A DNA stretch of 64,000 bases from an uncultured Endozoicomonas sp. (GCF_947495845.1 NZ_CANMAO010000006.1:62001-126000), one strand, 5' to 3'; numbered from the stretch's first letter, positions 51,962-62,658 are shown. Made by a program: numbers and translations. The notes: generated by a model not told the origin, from the sequence alone.

Positions 51962-54493
51962 ATGCTCAGTAAAATGTTATGCAACAATGAAAACTCGCAA
52001 TTTTTTTCGTGCGAAACTTGTTCTACCAAATTTATTCAGCAACTGATGGTAGATGGAAGGTATTGCCCCTTACATTCTCAAACCTGTTGTGATGATCATG
52101 CGAAGGCGTTCAATAGAAAAATTGGAAAAATTTTAAACTCTTGTGTTGAAAAAAAAATTAGAGAGGCTGTTGATAGTAATATTAAAAATAAATGTATTTG
52201 TAGTAGATTTGCGCAAAAGGAAAAAACAGAAAATGCAAAAGAAAATGATACTATTGAATATATCAGAAATATTATGAGCTTTCCGGAAATTAAAAATAAT
52301 TTTCTTCTTGATGTGACTCAGCATATGGAGGGCATTGGATTCGAATTTAAATTAATAAAAAATATTATTCCCGATGAATCTGATTGCGTAGATAAATATA
52401 AGCTTTATTGTCAAGTACTTTTCGATGAGTTGGCTAATCTGCAAATTCGATTTAATACATCTGTCAAGACATGTGAACAAATGGAATATGATGCTCATGT
52501 GTCGAAAATATTAACCTGTCCCGAGGGGTTTTTTATTATTATTATCGTTTTTGAGGTTTTAATTCAATGGATTTCTGGATTTTTAGCGGGTTCAAAAGCC
52601 TGTGATGATATGGTCGATCAATATTGGAGAGAAGTAGTAGACAGGCAAATTTCACGGTTTGATAGCAAAGAGAGAAAGCTGGAGTTTCTTGAAAATAGCT
52701 TTAATCCAGATATTTTCTTCAAAGAGATATGCGCGAGGGCAAAGAAAATGGAGCTAATATATTCTATCCCTCTTTTTGAATTTCGACATGATTATGAAAA
52801 AGGGGGGGAGTTTAATAGCTCCCTAGAGGATGCCGTATCTGCTCTACGCTCCGATAAAATAGAACAAAGTCAGCGTGCAGGCTGTAGCTTTTTATCGGAT
52901 GTTCTTTTTGCTATATTTGAACGTGATCTTTATGGAGAAATATACAACGGACTATTATCCGGTAAAAATATGTTCAAGAAAGTGCAGCCGATATTTATGT
53001 CCTGCAGAAACAAATTGCCTTTTACAAAAAATGAAACATCGTTTGGAGACTTTTTTTTAAGGGGTTATGGTAATGCGCTGTTATTTTTATTTTGGAAAAA
53101 TTTATCCTTTAAATTACATGATCCCATGTTTGTAGAAATTCAAAAAAAAATAGAAGATAAAAAACAATGTGTCTATGAACAATTAAAGAATGATCTCAGG
53201 GTGGCAGCACTGGAAAAATTACCATTATCGACTCTGTCGCCAGCAAGCGGTAAGTCATCTCTTAGTGATAATGGTACATTCTGCACTACCTCTCCCATTA
53301 AGCAGCATGATAAATGTGTAAGAAAAAAGCAATTCACTAAGCTGCTTGAGCCCATTCCATCTAATGATACATCATTGAAATCACCCCCCAGTTCTTGCAA
53401 TGATTCTCTCTATCTATCAGAACGTCAGCCTTCTTCCGATGTCAGTATTTCGGAACTGACTAAATTGTCAGTATCCCTTGATGCTCTTATTAATAATCAG
53501 TTAACACTTTCTGAGTGGCGAAAACAAAAAAAGCAGGTAAAGCATATTGATAACTTTAGTCAGATTGTTGTTGATAATATGAGATTGTCAAATAGCTTTG
53601 TTAAAGCAGTAAACATGCTTATAGAAGACTTTAGCTCGATAAGTGATCAGCAGTTTGTCAGTGACCAGATGATTGTAGATGCCTTTAAAAATATTCCAGA
53701 GGAAGATAAAAAAGAGCCCTACAGAAAGGCGGCAAGTTCCATATCAAAAAAACTTGGTTATGCTATCAAAGATTTAGGTGTAGAAAGGGTGCAGATTAAA
53801 ATCTGGGCATTACAATTATCCGGAAAAATGGCAGCTCTATCCCTTGATGAATTACTAGCTAACTCTTATGAGGTTGACGAGAAAACTACAAAGCCACCCT
53901 CTTCATCAACGCAATTCAATAAAAAACAAACCGCTGGTCAGGAAGAAATTCTGTGCCAGAATTTTTTTACAAACTGGTTGAACAATGTGAATTATCCACC
54001 GGCTTCTCAGTTTAAGAATTTATCCAAGTCAAAAAAGACAGCGGACGTTCATTCTGAGGCTCGGAAAATGAATCAAATATTCGGAGGGCGTGCTTATTTT
54101 CAGCAGATCATGACTGAACGTCTATCGGCAGCGACTTCAGCCTTGAATAAATGTCTGTCTGAGCTTGAAGATAAATTCCATTGGTCGGGGAGCGGACTGT
54201 TTCATTATCAAACTAAAATTACATTGGTTGTAAGTGGTAAAGAAATACCAGTATTTAAGATTTCAAAAGGGGAGAAAGGAGGGGCAAATACATGTACTCT
54301 GTTTTTTTATAATGAAAATCAACAAATAAGAATTATTGCTATGGGAGCCCACATAAAAGAAAATAGAGCAAATAAACACAGAACTCTTCCGGCAAGCAGT
54401 GTGTATGATCTGTGCTGGAGGCTGGATAGTTTATCAATTCCTAAAGTGATACCGGCGGGCAGGAAAATGACAATAACTGAGAAAACAGGATAG
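51962..54493 (+). CDS. Large AT-rich orphan protein, 843 aa
   Basis: I recognise no family. The N-terminus is Cys-rich (SCETC, YCPLH, TCCDDH, CIC within residues 17-80), suggesting metal binding. A single hydrophobic segment at about residues 190-209 (FFIIIIVFEVLIQWISGFLA) could span a membrane. Residues about 410-500 are Ser/Pro-rich low complexity; the next part is helical. The last 120 residues look like a compact alpha/beta domain (KITLVVSGKEIPVFKISKGE, CTLFFYNENQQIRIIAMGAH). The gene is strikingly more AT-rich than the flanking genes, pointing to acquired or fast-evolving DNA. It ends 6 bp before the amidase gene nitA. A host-directed or toxin-like role is speculation. Confidence 0.65.
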   Translation: MLSKMLCNNENSQFFSCETCSTKFIQQLMVDGRYCPLHSQTCCDDHAKAFNRKIGKILNSCVEKKIREAVDSNIKNKCICSRFAQKEKTENAKENDTIEYIRNIMSFPEIKNNFLLDVTQHMEGIGFEFKLIKNIIPDESDCVDKYKLYCQVLFDELANLQIRFNTSVKTCEQMEYDAHVSKILTCPEGFFIIIIVFEVLIQWISGFLAGSKACDDMVDQYWREVVDRQISRFDSKERKLEFLENSFNPDIFFKEICARAKKMELIYSIPLFEFRHDYEKGGEFNSSLEDAVSALRSDKIEQSQRAGCSFLSDVLFAIFERDLYGEIYNGLLSGKNMFKKVQPIFMSCRNKLPFTKNETSFGDFFLRGYGNALLFLFWKNLSFKLHDPMFVEIQKKIEDKKQCVYEQLKNDLRVAALEKLPLSTLSPASGKSSLSDNGTFCTTSPIKQHDKCVRKKQFTKLLEPIPSNDTSLKSPPSSCNDSLYLSERQPSSDVSISELTKLSVSLDALINNQLTLSEWRKQKKQVKHIDNFSQIVVDNMRLSNSFVKAVNMLIEDFSSISDQQFVSDQMIVDAFKNIPEEDKKEPYRKAASSISKKLGYAIKDLGVERVQIKIWALQLSGKMAALSLDELLANSYEVDEKTTKPPSSSTQFNKKQTAGQEEILCQNFFTNWLNNVNYPPASQFKNLSKSKKTADVHSEARKMNQIFGGRAYFQQIMTERLSAATSALNKCLSELEDKFHWSGSGLFHYQTKITLVVSGKEIPVFKISKGEKGGANTCTLFFYNENQQIRIIAMGAHIKENRANKHRTLPASSVYDLCWRLDSLSIPKVIPAGRKMTITEKTG

Positions 54494-54499
54494 ATAATA

Positions 54500-55315
54500 A
54501 TGCCTGACACCTTGAATGTAGCGGTTGTTCAGGTCTGTTCTGGAATAAACGTACAGGAAAATCTGAGCGTTATTAGGGAGCAGCTAAGTGATAAGGAACA
54601 GCAGTTTGAAGTCGTTTTGTTGCCAGAATGTTTTGCAATGATGGGATCTTCCCAGAGAGTATTTTCAAAGCATTTATTTGCAGTCATGGAGTGGATGTCA
54701 CAAACGGCCAAAAGAATGAGGTGTTGGTTGATTGGTGGGGCTTTGCCTGTTCCCGTTCAGGGCAGTGACAAATCTTATGCGTCCTGTCGTGTATACAGCC
54801 CGGAAGGAAAAGAAGTCGCAGTGTATAACAAGATGCATCTGTTCGATGTCGACGTATCGGATAATAAAGGAAGGTATCGGGAGTCTGATGATTTTGAACC
54901 GGGTAAAGAGCCTGTTTTGGTGGATATAGGGAAAGCCAGGATTGGCCTGTCTATTTGTTATGACCTGCGATTTCCAGAGTTATACCGTTATCTGGTTAAT
55001 CAGGGTGCATCCATCCTCACGGTGCCTTCTGCGTTTACCAAAGTGACCGGTAAAGCCCACTGGGAAGCTCTATTAAGAGCCAGAGCCATTGAAAATCAAT
55101 GTTATGTGTTGGCAGCTAACCAGGCTGGCACGCACCCGGATGGCCGGCAAACTTATGGTCGCAGTATGATTATTTCACCTTGGGGAGAGATCTTGGCAGA
55201 AGCACCTGAAGAAGGCGTCGCTGTAATAACGGCTGAGTTGGATTTAGAAAGGCTGGCTGATATCAGGCAACAGATGCCGTGTCTCAGCCATCAGCAACTC
55301 AATATTACTCGGTAG
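54500..55315 (+). CDS. Nitrilase-family amidase, deaminated glutathione amidase-like (NitA/Nit1)
   Basis: A 271-aa carbon-nitrogen hydrolase with the Glu-Lys-Cys triad at E43 (LPECF), K111 (YNKMHLFDVDV) and C153 (SICYDLRFPELYR). The MHLFDVDV and DLRFPELYR signatures fit the Nit1/NitA branch, which removes deaminated glutathione, a metabolite-repair reaction. A role with gshB at 25 kb is plausible but inferred. AGGATAG precedes ATG 54500. The 3' end overlaps ppk1 tail to tail by 11 bp. Confidence 0.9.
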   Translation: MPDTLNVAVVQVCSGINVQENLSVIREQLSDKEQQFEVVLLPECFAMMGSSQRVFSKHLFAVMEWMSQTAKRMRCWLIGGALPVPVQGSDKSYASCRVYSPEGKEVAVYNKMHLFDVDVSDNKGRYRESDDFEPGKEPVLVDIGKARIGLSICYDLRFPELYRYLVNQGASILTVPSAFTKVTGKAHWEALLRARAIENQCYVLAANQAGTHPDGRQTYGRSMIISPWGEILAEAPEEGVAVITAELDLERLADIRQQMPCLSHQQLNITR

Positions 55316-57503
55316 CGGCAGGTTTGTTGGCGATGATAGCGAGCGTTTCCATCAAGCGCTCCTGAGCATTCCGGCGACGCTGGTTGCGTACCGGTTTGTT
55401 CTTTTCATACTCGCCATCGCTTTGTAATTGCCAGCTGCGGGTATTGTCGGTGAGATAATAGTCCAGCTCTTTTTTTACCCGTGCCGCCAGTTTTGGATCT
55501 TCAACCGGGAAGCAGGTTTCAATCCGCATATCCAGATTACGGATCATGGCGTCAGCACTGGAGCAATAAACCAACGCATCGTCTTCACCATTTTCAAAGT
55601 AGTAGATGCGGGTGTGCTCAAGGAACCGCCCAACAATGGATCTGACACGAATATTATCCGACAGCCCTTCAATGCCGGGCCGGAGACAACAAATACCGCG
55701 CACGATCATATCCACCTCAACTCCGGCCTGAGAGGCTTTGTAGAGGGCTCGGATAATATTGGATTCCGTCAGCGAATTGATTTTGATGATGATACGAGCC
55801 GCTTTGCCTTCTTTCGCTCTATTGGTTTCCTGATTGATCAGATCGATCAGGTTTTTCTTCAAGGTAAATGGCGCATGGAACAGCTTGCGAACACGAACCG
55901 CACGGCCCATTCCCGTCAACTGGTGGAAGATCTTATGAACGTCGTTGGTCAGGATCTTGTCACAGGTGAGCAAGCTGTAATCGGTGTAAAGTCGAGCGTT
56001 ACCGGCGTGATAGTTTCCGGTACCAAGGTGGGCGTAACGTTGTATCTGTCGTCCTTCCCGGCGAACAATCAACATCATTTTAGCGTGGGTTTTATAACCA
56101 ACCACACCGTACACGACAACGGCGCCTGCTTCCTGTAAACGACGGGCCAGCGCCAGGTTTTCTTCTTCGTCAAAGCGGGCACGGATTTCTACGACAACCG
56201 TCACTTCTTTACCCTGGCGGGCAGCTTCTACGAGAGCGTCCACCATTTCGGAATGAGCGCCGGTACGATACAGCGTCTGGCGAATAGCCAAGACATCCGG
56301 ATCTTTGGCGGCTTGACGCAACATATCCACAACCGGCGTAAACGACTCAAAAGGGTGATGCAGCAGAATATCTTGCTTGCCCACCAAATCCATTACGTTG
56401 TTGCCATGTTTGCGTTTGCTGTGCAGACCTTTTGGATAACCCGGCGTGAATGGAGGAAACGTCAGCTCTGGTTTATCGTTGGTATCACAGATGGACATCA
56501 TTCGAGTCAGGTTTACCGGCCCATTCACTCGATACAGTTCTTCTTCCTTCAGACCGAACTCATCCAGCAGAAAATCCACCAGAGGCTGTGGACAGTTATC
56601 CACCACTTCGAGACGTACGGCTTTACCATAACGGCGCGATAGCAATTCACCCTGCAGCGCTTTAGCAAGATCTTCCACTTCATCTTCCAGATCAAGGTCA
56701 CTGTTTCGGGTCAGACGAAACTGGTAGCAGCCTTTGATATCCATGCCCGGAAACAGATCTGCCGCATGACGGTGAATGATGGAAGAGAGGAAAACGTATT
56801 CATTCTCGCGGCCCTCACAAACGTCCGCTGGCATTTTAACAATACGCGGCAGTGAGCGAGGAGCAGGGATGATCGCCATACCGGTATTACGGCCAAAGGC
56901 ATCCTTTCCTTCCAGAGAAACAATGAAGCAAAGCAGCTTGTTGGTGAGTCGTGGAAATGGATGAGCAGGATCCAGTCCGATTGGGCTGATGATGGGCATG
57001 ACTTCGTGATAGAAGAAGCGCTTGATCCATGCTTGCTGTTTTTCAGAAAGTTCATTCCGGCGCAGAAAGCGGATGCCTTCCTCTCTTAGGCTTGGCAGAA
57101 GACTTTCATTTAGAATCTGGTATTGCAGCTCGACATATTCTTTGGCTTTCTTGCTGATTTCTTTGAGAACCTGCTGTGGCCCCATACCGTCCAGACCAAC
57201 CTGTTCACGGGAGAAGTCAACCTGCTGCATCAGTCCGGCAACCCGGATCTCAAAGAATTCATCAATATTGGAACTGAAAATCAGCAGAAAGCGGAATCGC
57301 TCAAGCAGCGGGTAGTCATCATTCAGTGCCTGTTGCAGAACCCGGAAGTTAAAAGCCAGATGGCTGAGTTCACGGTTAATGTAGTAATCCGGGTTTTGAT
57401 AGTCAGTGAGTTTTGGAGCGGGTGTTTTGGTGGCTACGGGTTCTGTCAGGCCCGATGGCTGGGTCTGGTTGTCCTGAACATCCGATTGTTGGGGATTATC
57501 CAT
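55305..57503 (-). CDS. ppk: Polyphosphate kinase Ppk1
   Basis: A 732-aa enzyme making polyphosphate from ATP through a phosphohistidine. Motifs: YINRELSHLAFNFRVLQQA, FSSNIDEFFEIRVAGL, LAIRQTLYRTG, GYKTHAKMMLIVRREG (the autophosphorylated His region), YAHLGTGNYH and CCLRPGIEGLSDNIRVRSI. An N-terminal extension of about 35 polar residues precedes the core. AGAGGTCAC directly precedes the ATG. No ppx is adjacent. Confidence 0.97.
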   Translation of the reverse strand: MDNPQQSDVQDNQTQPSGLTEPVATKTPAPKLTDYQNPDYYINRELSHLAFNFRVLQQALNDDYPLLERFRFLLIFSSNIDEFFEIRVAGLMQQVDFSREQVGLDGMGPQQVLKEISKKAKEYVELQYQILNESLLPSLREEGIRFLRRNELSEKQQAWIKRFFYHEVMPIISPIGLDPAHPFPRLTNKLLCFIVSLEGKDAFGRNTGMAIIPAPRSLPRIVKMPADVCEGRENEYVFLSSIIHRHAADLFPGMDIKGCYQFRLTRNSDLDLEDEVEDLAKALQGELLSRRYGKAVRLEVVDNCPQPLVDFLLDEFGLKEEELYRVNGPVNLTRMMSICDTNDKPELTFPPFTPGYPKGLHSKRKHGNNVMDLVGKQDILLHHPFESFTPVVDMLRQAAKDPDVLAIRQTLYRTGAHSEMVDALVEAARQGKEVTVVVEIRARFDEEENLALARRLQEAGAVVVYGVVGYKTHAKMMLIVRREGRQIQRYAHLGTGNYHAGNARLYTDYSLLTCDKILTNDVHKIFHQLTGMGRAVRVRKLFHAPFTLKKNLIDLINQETNRAKEGKAARIIIKINSLTESNIIRALYKASQAGVEVDMIVRGICCLRPGIEGLSDNIRVRSIVGRFLEHTRIYYFENGEDDALVYCSSADAMIRNLDMRIETCFPVEDPKLAARVKKELDYYLTDNTRSWQLQSDGEYEKNKPVRNQRRRNAQERLMETLAIIANKPAATE

Positions 57504-57952
57504 GTGACCTCTGTGTAACGAAAAAAGCCGATAGCAAGATGGTGAAACCGGGCTTTCAGTGAATGCAGCCTTGTCCGGTTAACAAGCGATTTACTGAGCA
57601 AGAAACCTCTGAGCACAAACCCTATGTTGTAACAAACACTGCTTGTGACAAAACAAACGGGACAATATGCTGATCGCGTACTATCTATTTTATTCTAACA
57701 GATTTCTGTTGAGAATATTTCAATGTGAACCTTTAATGACGACATTTTCTCTAGTGGCTGATTACTGACGTAAAGATCGAATAGTTTGGTGGTCTTGAGG
57801 CTCTAGTTAGAATTCATCCAGATGGCAGAGGGCTTTGCTCTATACTTCTGTTGCTTGGCAAAAAACGGAGTATTTCAATACGATATTGATTAAGCCCAAT
57901 AGGCTCTTGATGATTAAACCTGACTCAGAGACTTAAATGAGGTGATCGTAAC
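57504..57952. other. Spacer between ppk1 and the cyclase gene
   Basis: 449 AT-rich bp without a convincing ORF. It should hold the ppk1 promoter (leftward) and the cyclase promoter (rightward). I see no clear sigma-70 pair or repeated operator; a regulator site for a secretion regulon could not be recognised by eye. Confidence 0.35.
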
Positions 57953-59377
57953 ATGAATAACGTTTCTGTATTTTCTGATTGTGCCAATACAAGCCACTCT
58001 CTGTTGCTTCCTCCAAAGAAGCTACCAAAATATTTGTTTCGATCAGTTAGTAAGTCTGGCTCTTCACTACCTACAGTGAAGGAAGAATTTGAACTTGACT
58101 TGTCTTCATATAAGTCAGCTAGACAGGATGACAAGAAACGCAATATTAAAAAACCACCCGAAACAAAACCAAGGCGACCCAGTCTGCGCGAACTTCCTGA
58201 TTTGGACAGTAATGTGTTTGTAGTACAAGATGAAAGACATATGCATCATGTACCCTCTCCTCCGGTTGTGACAGGCCATCATTTTTTTAAGAAAGCCGTT
58301 ACAACAGTTGTGAGCGCTAACCATTTCATCAAACTGTTGAAGCACGAATCATCCCTTCTTGTTAAACACATTCTGTTTGGTCTGGATGCAGTAGCAAGGT
58401 ATGAAAATCAGGGCATTCCAAGAAACTATCTGGAAAAAATACAGGAAGAAGTTGATGAACTGAACATTATCCTGGGTCTTCGCCCCTTCGAAAGCATATG
58501 CAAGCCACTTCTTTTTGAGGGGTTTGCCTCCAAGGGTTTAAACATAAAAACTAAAAGCTCCAATTGGGGGCCTATGGCTGGACTTATTCCCGTTGATCAG
58601 AACTTCAGCAAGTTGGCAGGTAATGTTACAAAAGTTACAGCATTTAATGCACTCAGTAAGCAGCTAGTCAACTCAGGTATTGTTAAAGTAGAGCAGTTGG
58701 AAATATCCGATCAGCGGCGAGAAGAGTTAAGTCGTCTTGGTTTCTTAATAGATATTGTTGAGATTGATGCGATTCCAAATTTCAAGAAAGGACTGAAATT
58801 TAATTCACGTTCTCCCGCTGGAGAGCAGGTTACCTTTGAGGCGTTTCAGAACAGTGAGGGAAACTGGGTTGTCTATTCCGGTAGCGGAGAATCTCGGCAC
58901 AAACTCGACGTCATTAATGTGATAGCAGATTTCGATATTCTGTTCATTCATGCCCATTATGATGACGTGGATTTCTCTAAAGAAGATAAAGTACTGGCAG
59001 CGGATGATGAAATGGGCGTTGTGTCTCTAAGGAAGAAAAGAGTTATTCAGGCATTGAATCAGAAATTGGATCGAGGGGAAGGGAAAAATATGTTCCATCA
59101 TGGCGCCGATACGGAAAACCCGGCAACTGAGCTGGATGCTGATTTACCCGCGACCATTTTTATTGCAAAACAGTGGCAAAGTGCCATGGGCATTTACCAG
59201 CAGTCCCCTTTGCTTATTAAAACCAAAGAGGAGCTAAAAAAATTCTATTTAACGATGGAAAATGCAGGTTTCAGAGTCGATGTGAATCCTCTCTGGAAAG
59301 AACTTAAAGGTGTGGCTACTGCGGTGATCAATGACAGAAAGCAGAAGTTTGAGCACAGCGGGAGCCCTTTGACCTGA
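57953..59377 (+). CDS. ExoY/CyaA/edema-factor family nucleotidyl cyclase (putative secreted effector)
   Basis: A 474-aa protein whose residues about 165-450 align with the class II adenylate cyclase toxins: Pseudomonas ExoY, Bordetella CyaA and anthrax edema factor. FEGFASKGLNIKTKSSNWGP matches the catalytic lysine block, giving K194 and K201 with the family's 7-residue spacing. ADFDILF supplies the metal-binding D326 and D328. MFHHGADTENP supplies H383 and N389. DLPATIFIAKQW and ENAGFRVDVNPLW match ExoY's C-terminal part. Family enzymes make cyclic nucleotides inside host cells after activation by a eukaryotic cofactor (actin for ExoY, calmodulin for CyaA and EF). The first 160 residues, Ser/Pro/Lys-rich and without a Sec signal, could carry a type III signal and chaperone site. 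GAGGTGA precedes the ATG. No RTX repeats. Host target and delivery route are inferred. Confidence 0.92.
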   Translation: MNNVSVFSDCANTSHSLLLPPKKLPKYLFRSVSKSGSSLPTVKEEFELDLSSYKSARQDDKKRNIKKPPETKPRRPSLRELPDLDSNVFVVQDERHMHHVPSPPVVTGHHFFKKAVTTVVSANHFIKLLKHESSLLVKHILFGLDAVARYENQGIPRNYLEKIQEEVDELNIILGLRPFESICKPLLFEGFASKGLNIKTKSSNWGPMAGLIPVDQNFSKLAGNVTKVTAFNALSKQLVNSGIVKVEQLEISDQRREELSRLGFLIDIVEIDAIPNFKKGLKFNSRSPAGEQVTFEAFQNSEGNWVVYSGSGESRHKLDVINVIADFDILFIHAHYDDVDFSKEDKVLAADDEMGVVSLRKKRVIQALNQKLDRGEGKNMFHHGADTENPATELDADLPATIFIAKQWQSAMGIYQQSPLLIKTKEELKKFYLTMENAGFRVDVNPLWKELKGVATAVINDRKQKFEHSGSPLT

Positions 59378-59389
59378 TCACCGCTATCA

Positions 59390-60433
<1,044 letters not shown>

Positions 60434-60500
60434 TCATTCATCAAGATCGCTGGCATTATAAGTGAAATAACGTACAAATTCCCTCGAATTGGAAAGCACT

Positions 60501-62621
60501 ATGAATCAGAAAAAATGGATCCTGCTTGCAGTGCTGGTGATTGCCATTGCTGCATTTTATGGGCTGGATGGCCAGCAGTATCTGAATCGAGATTTCTTTC
60601 AGGGGTTGTATCAGGATAACCCAGCACTGACCGCCGGAATTTTCTTTGCGCTCTATGTGGCGGTGACAGGGCTTTCTTTGCCCGGTGCAGCCATTCTTAC
60701 GCTGGTTGGCGGTGCTATTTTTGGCTTGCTGCCAGGGCTGCTGCTGGTGTCGTTCGCCAGCACGTTGGGCGCTACGTTGGCATTCATCTTCTCGAGAACC
60801 TTGCTGAGAGACTGGGTAGAGAGCAAGTTTTCTGGCTACCTTGGCACCATTAATAAAGGTGTCGAGAAAGACGGCGCCTTTTATCTGGCGACGCTAAGAC
60901 TGATTCCCGCCGTTCCCTTTTTCGTGATCAATCTCGTTATGGGACTGACCGCTATGCGAGCCTGGACTTTTGCCTGGGTCAGTCAATTAGGGATGTTGCC
61001 AGGCACTGCGGTTTTCGTGAATGCTGGCGTTCAGCTTGGTTTGGTTGAAGAGTTATCGTTCAAAGGCATTTTAACGCCGGGTTTGATTGCCTCTTTTGTA
61101 CTGCTGGGTATTTTCCCCTGGATAGCCAAAGCCGTGATGGAAACTTTGCGCCGTCGTCGTGTTTACAGCGCTTTCCAGAAACCCAAAACCTTTGATAATA
61201 ATCTGACGGTGATTGGCGCTGGTTCCGCCGGGCTGGTCAGCAGTTACATTGCGGCTGCCGTAAAAGCCAAAGTTTCTCTGATTGAAAAACACAAAATGGG
61301 CGGCGACTGCCTCAACACCGGTTGTGTACCCAGCAAAGCGTTGATTCGATCGGCCAAAATGGCTCACTACCTTAAGCGTGCCGACGAGTTCGGTCTCGAA
61401 CAGGTTGCTGGTGATGTGAATTTTCGAAAAGTTATGGAACGGGTTCAGGATGTTATTAAACAGGTAGAGCCCCACGACTCCATCGAGCGTTATTCAGGTT
61501 TGGGTGTTGATTGTGTTACTGGTACTGCCAAGGTTATTAGCCCTTGGGAGGTAGAAGTCGATGGTCAACGGGTTCGAACCAAAAATATTATTATTGCCAG
61601 TGGCGGCAGGCCTTTTGTTCCTCAGTTAGAGGGTCTTGAGCATATTCACTACTACACGTCGGATACCATCTGGGAACTCCGTGAAAACCCCGGTCGTATG
61701 CTGGTGGTGGGTGGTGGTCCTATTGGCTGTGAGTTGGCTCAAGCGTTCAACCGTTTAGGGGTTCAGGTTACTCAGGTTGACCACGGCAGTCGCCTGTTAC
61801 ACCGTGAAGATGAAGATGTTTCCGAGCTGGTGATGGAGCAGTTCATCCATGATGGTGTGGATTTACGGCTCGGTCATGAAGCGCAGGCCTTCAGAAATGA
61901 CAATGGCCGACAGTATCTGGAAGCCAGTGTTCAAGGACAAATCGTAGAAATTGATTTCGATGTTGTGCTATTTGCCACCGGGCGGCAAGCCAATACCAGC
62001 AACCTTGGGCTTGAGAATCTGGGCATAGAGCTAACTGCCCGTGGCACCATCGCGGTGAACGATTATCTGCAAACCCGCTTCCCCAATATATACGCCTGTG
62101 GTGACGTTGCAGGGCCTTATCAGTTTACCCACACCGCCGCTCACCAAGCCTGGTTCTGTGCTGTTAATGCGCTATTTGGGCGCTTTAAAAAATTCAAAGT
62201 GGATTATTCGGTGATCCCATGGTGCACCTTTACTGACCCTGAAGTGGCGAGAGTCGGCTTAAATGAACAGGAAGCGCAAGAGCAGGGCATTGCCTACGAA
62301 GTGACCAAATATGGAATTGATGACCTTGATCGTGCCATTGCTGATGAAGAAGCTCGAGGGTTTGTGAAAGTTCTCACCGTGCCAGGTAAGGATAAAATTC
62401 TTGGTGTCACCATTGTTGGTTATCATGCCGGAGAGCTGATCACAGAATACATCAGCGCTATGAAACATGGCCTGGGCATGAACAAAATCCTTGGAACCAT
62501 CCATATTTACCCAACACTCAGCGAAGCGAACAAGTTTGCTGCCGGTGAATGGAAGAGGGCTCATGCCCCTGAAAAGGTGCTGGAATGGGTGGGGAAATAT
62601 CACCGCTGGATGCGGCGCTGA
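60501..62621 (+). CDS. TVP38/TMEM64 membrane domain fused to a pyridine nucleotide-disulfide oxidoreductase
   Basis: A 706-aa fusion. Residues about 1-215 are a TVP38/DedA-like (SNARE-associated) membrane domain with GLSLPGAAILTLVGGAIFG and RLIPAVPFFVINLVMG. Residues about 235-706 are a flavoprotein of the mercuric reductase/dihydrolipoamide dehydrogenase class. This part has an FAD motif GAGSAG (239-244), redox-active pair C270/C275 in GGDCLNTGCVPSK, NAD motif VVGGGPIGCELAQAF and FAD motif YACGDVAG. Proteins of this layout are widespread in marine gammaproteobacteria; substrate unknown. ATG 60501 has GGAA 8 nt upstream; the TTG at 60489 is less likely. Confidence 0.9.
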   Translation: MNQKKWILLAVLVIAIAAFYGLDGQQYLNRDFFQGLYQDNPALTAGIFFALYVAVTGLSLPGAAILTLVGGAIFGLLPGLLLVSFASTLGATLAFIFSRTLLRDWVESKFSGYLGTINKGVEKDGAFYLATLRLIPAVPFFVINLVMGLTAMRAWTFAWVSQLGMLPGTAVFVNAGVQLGLVEELSFKGILTPGLIASFVLLGIFPWIAKAVMETLRRRRVYSAFQKPKTFDNNLTVIGAGSAGLVSSYIAAAVKAKVSLIEKHKMGGDCLNTGCVPSKALIRSAKMAHYLKRADEFGLEQVAGDVNFRKVMERVQDVIKQVEPHDSIERYSGLGVDCVTGTAKVISPWEVEVDGQRVRTKNIIIASGGRPFVPQLEGLEHIHYYTSDTIWELRENPGRMLVVGGGPIGCELAQAFNRLGVQVTQVDHGSRLLHREDEDVSELVMEQFIHDGVDLRLGHEAQAFRNDNGRQYLEASVQGQIVEIDFDVVLFATGRQANTSNLGLENLGIELTARGTIAVNDYLQTRFPNIYACGDVAGPYQFTHTAAHQAWFCAVNALFGRFKKFKVDYSVIPWCTFTDPEVARVGLNEQEAQEQGIAYEVTKYGIDDLDRAIADEEARGFVKVLTVPGKDKILGVTIVGYHAGELITEYISAMKHGLGMNKILGTIHIYPTLSEANKFAAGEWKRAHAPEKVLEWVGKYHRWMRR

Positions 62622-62635
62622 AAAGTGTGAAGCAG

Positions 62636-62658
62636 TTGCTGGCGATACCGGCCAGCAA
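62636..62658. terminator. Stem-loop after the TVP38 fusion gene
   Basis: TTGCTGGC (62636-62643) pairs with GCCAGCAA (62651-62658), 7-nt loop, 14 bp after the stop codon. No T-run follows. Confidence 0.45.
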
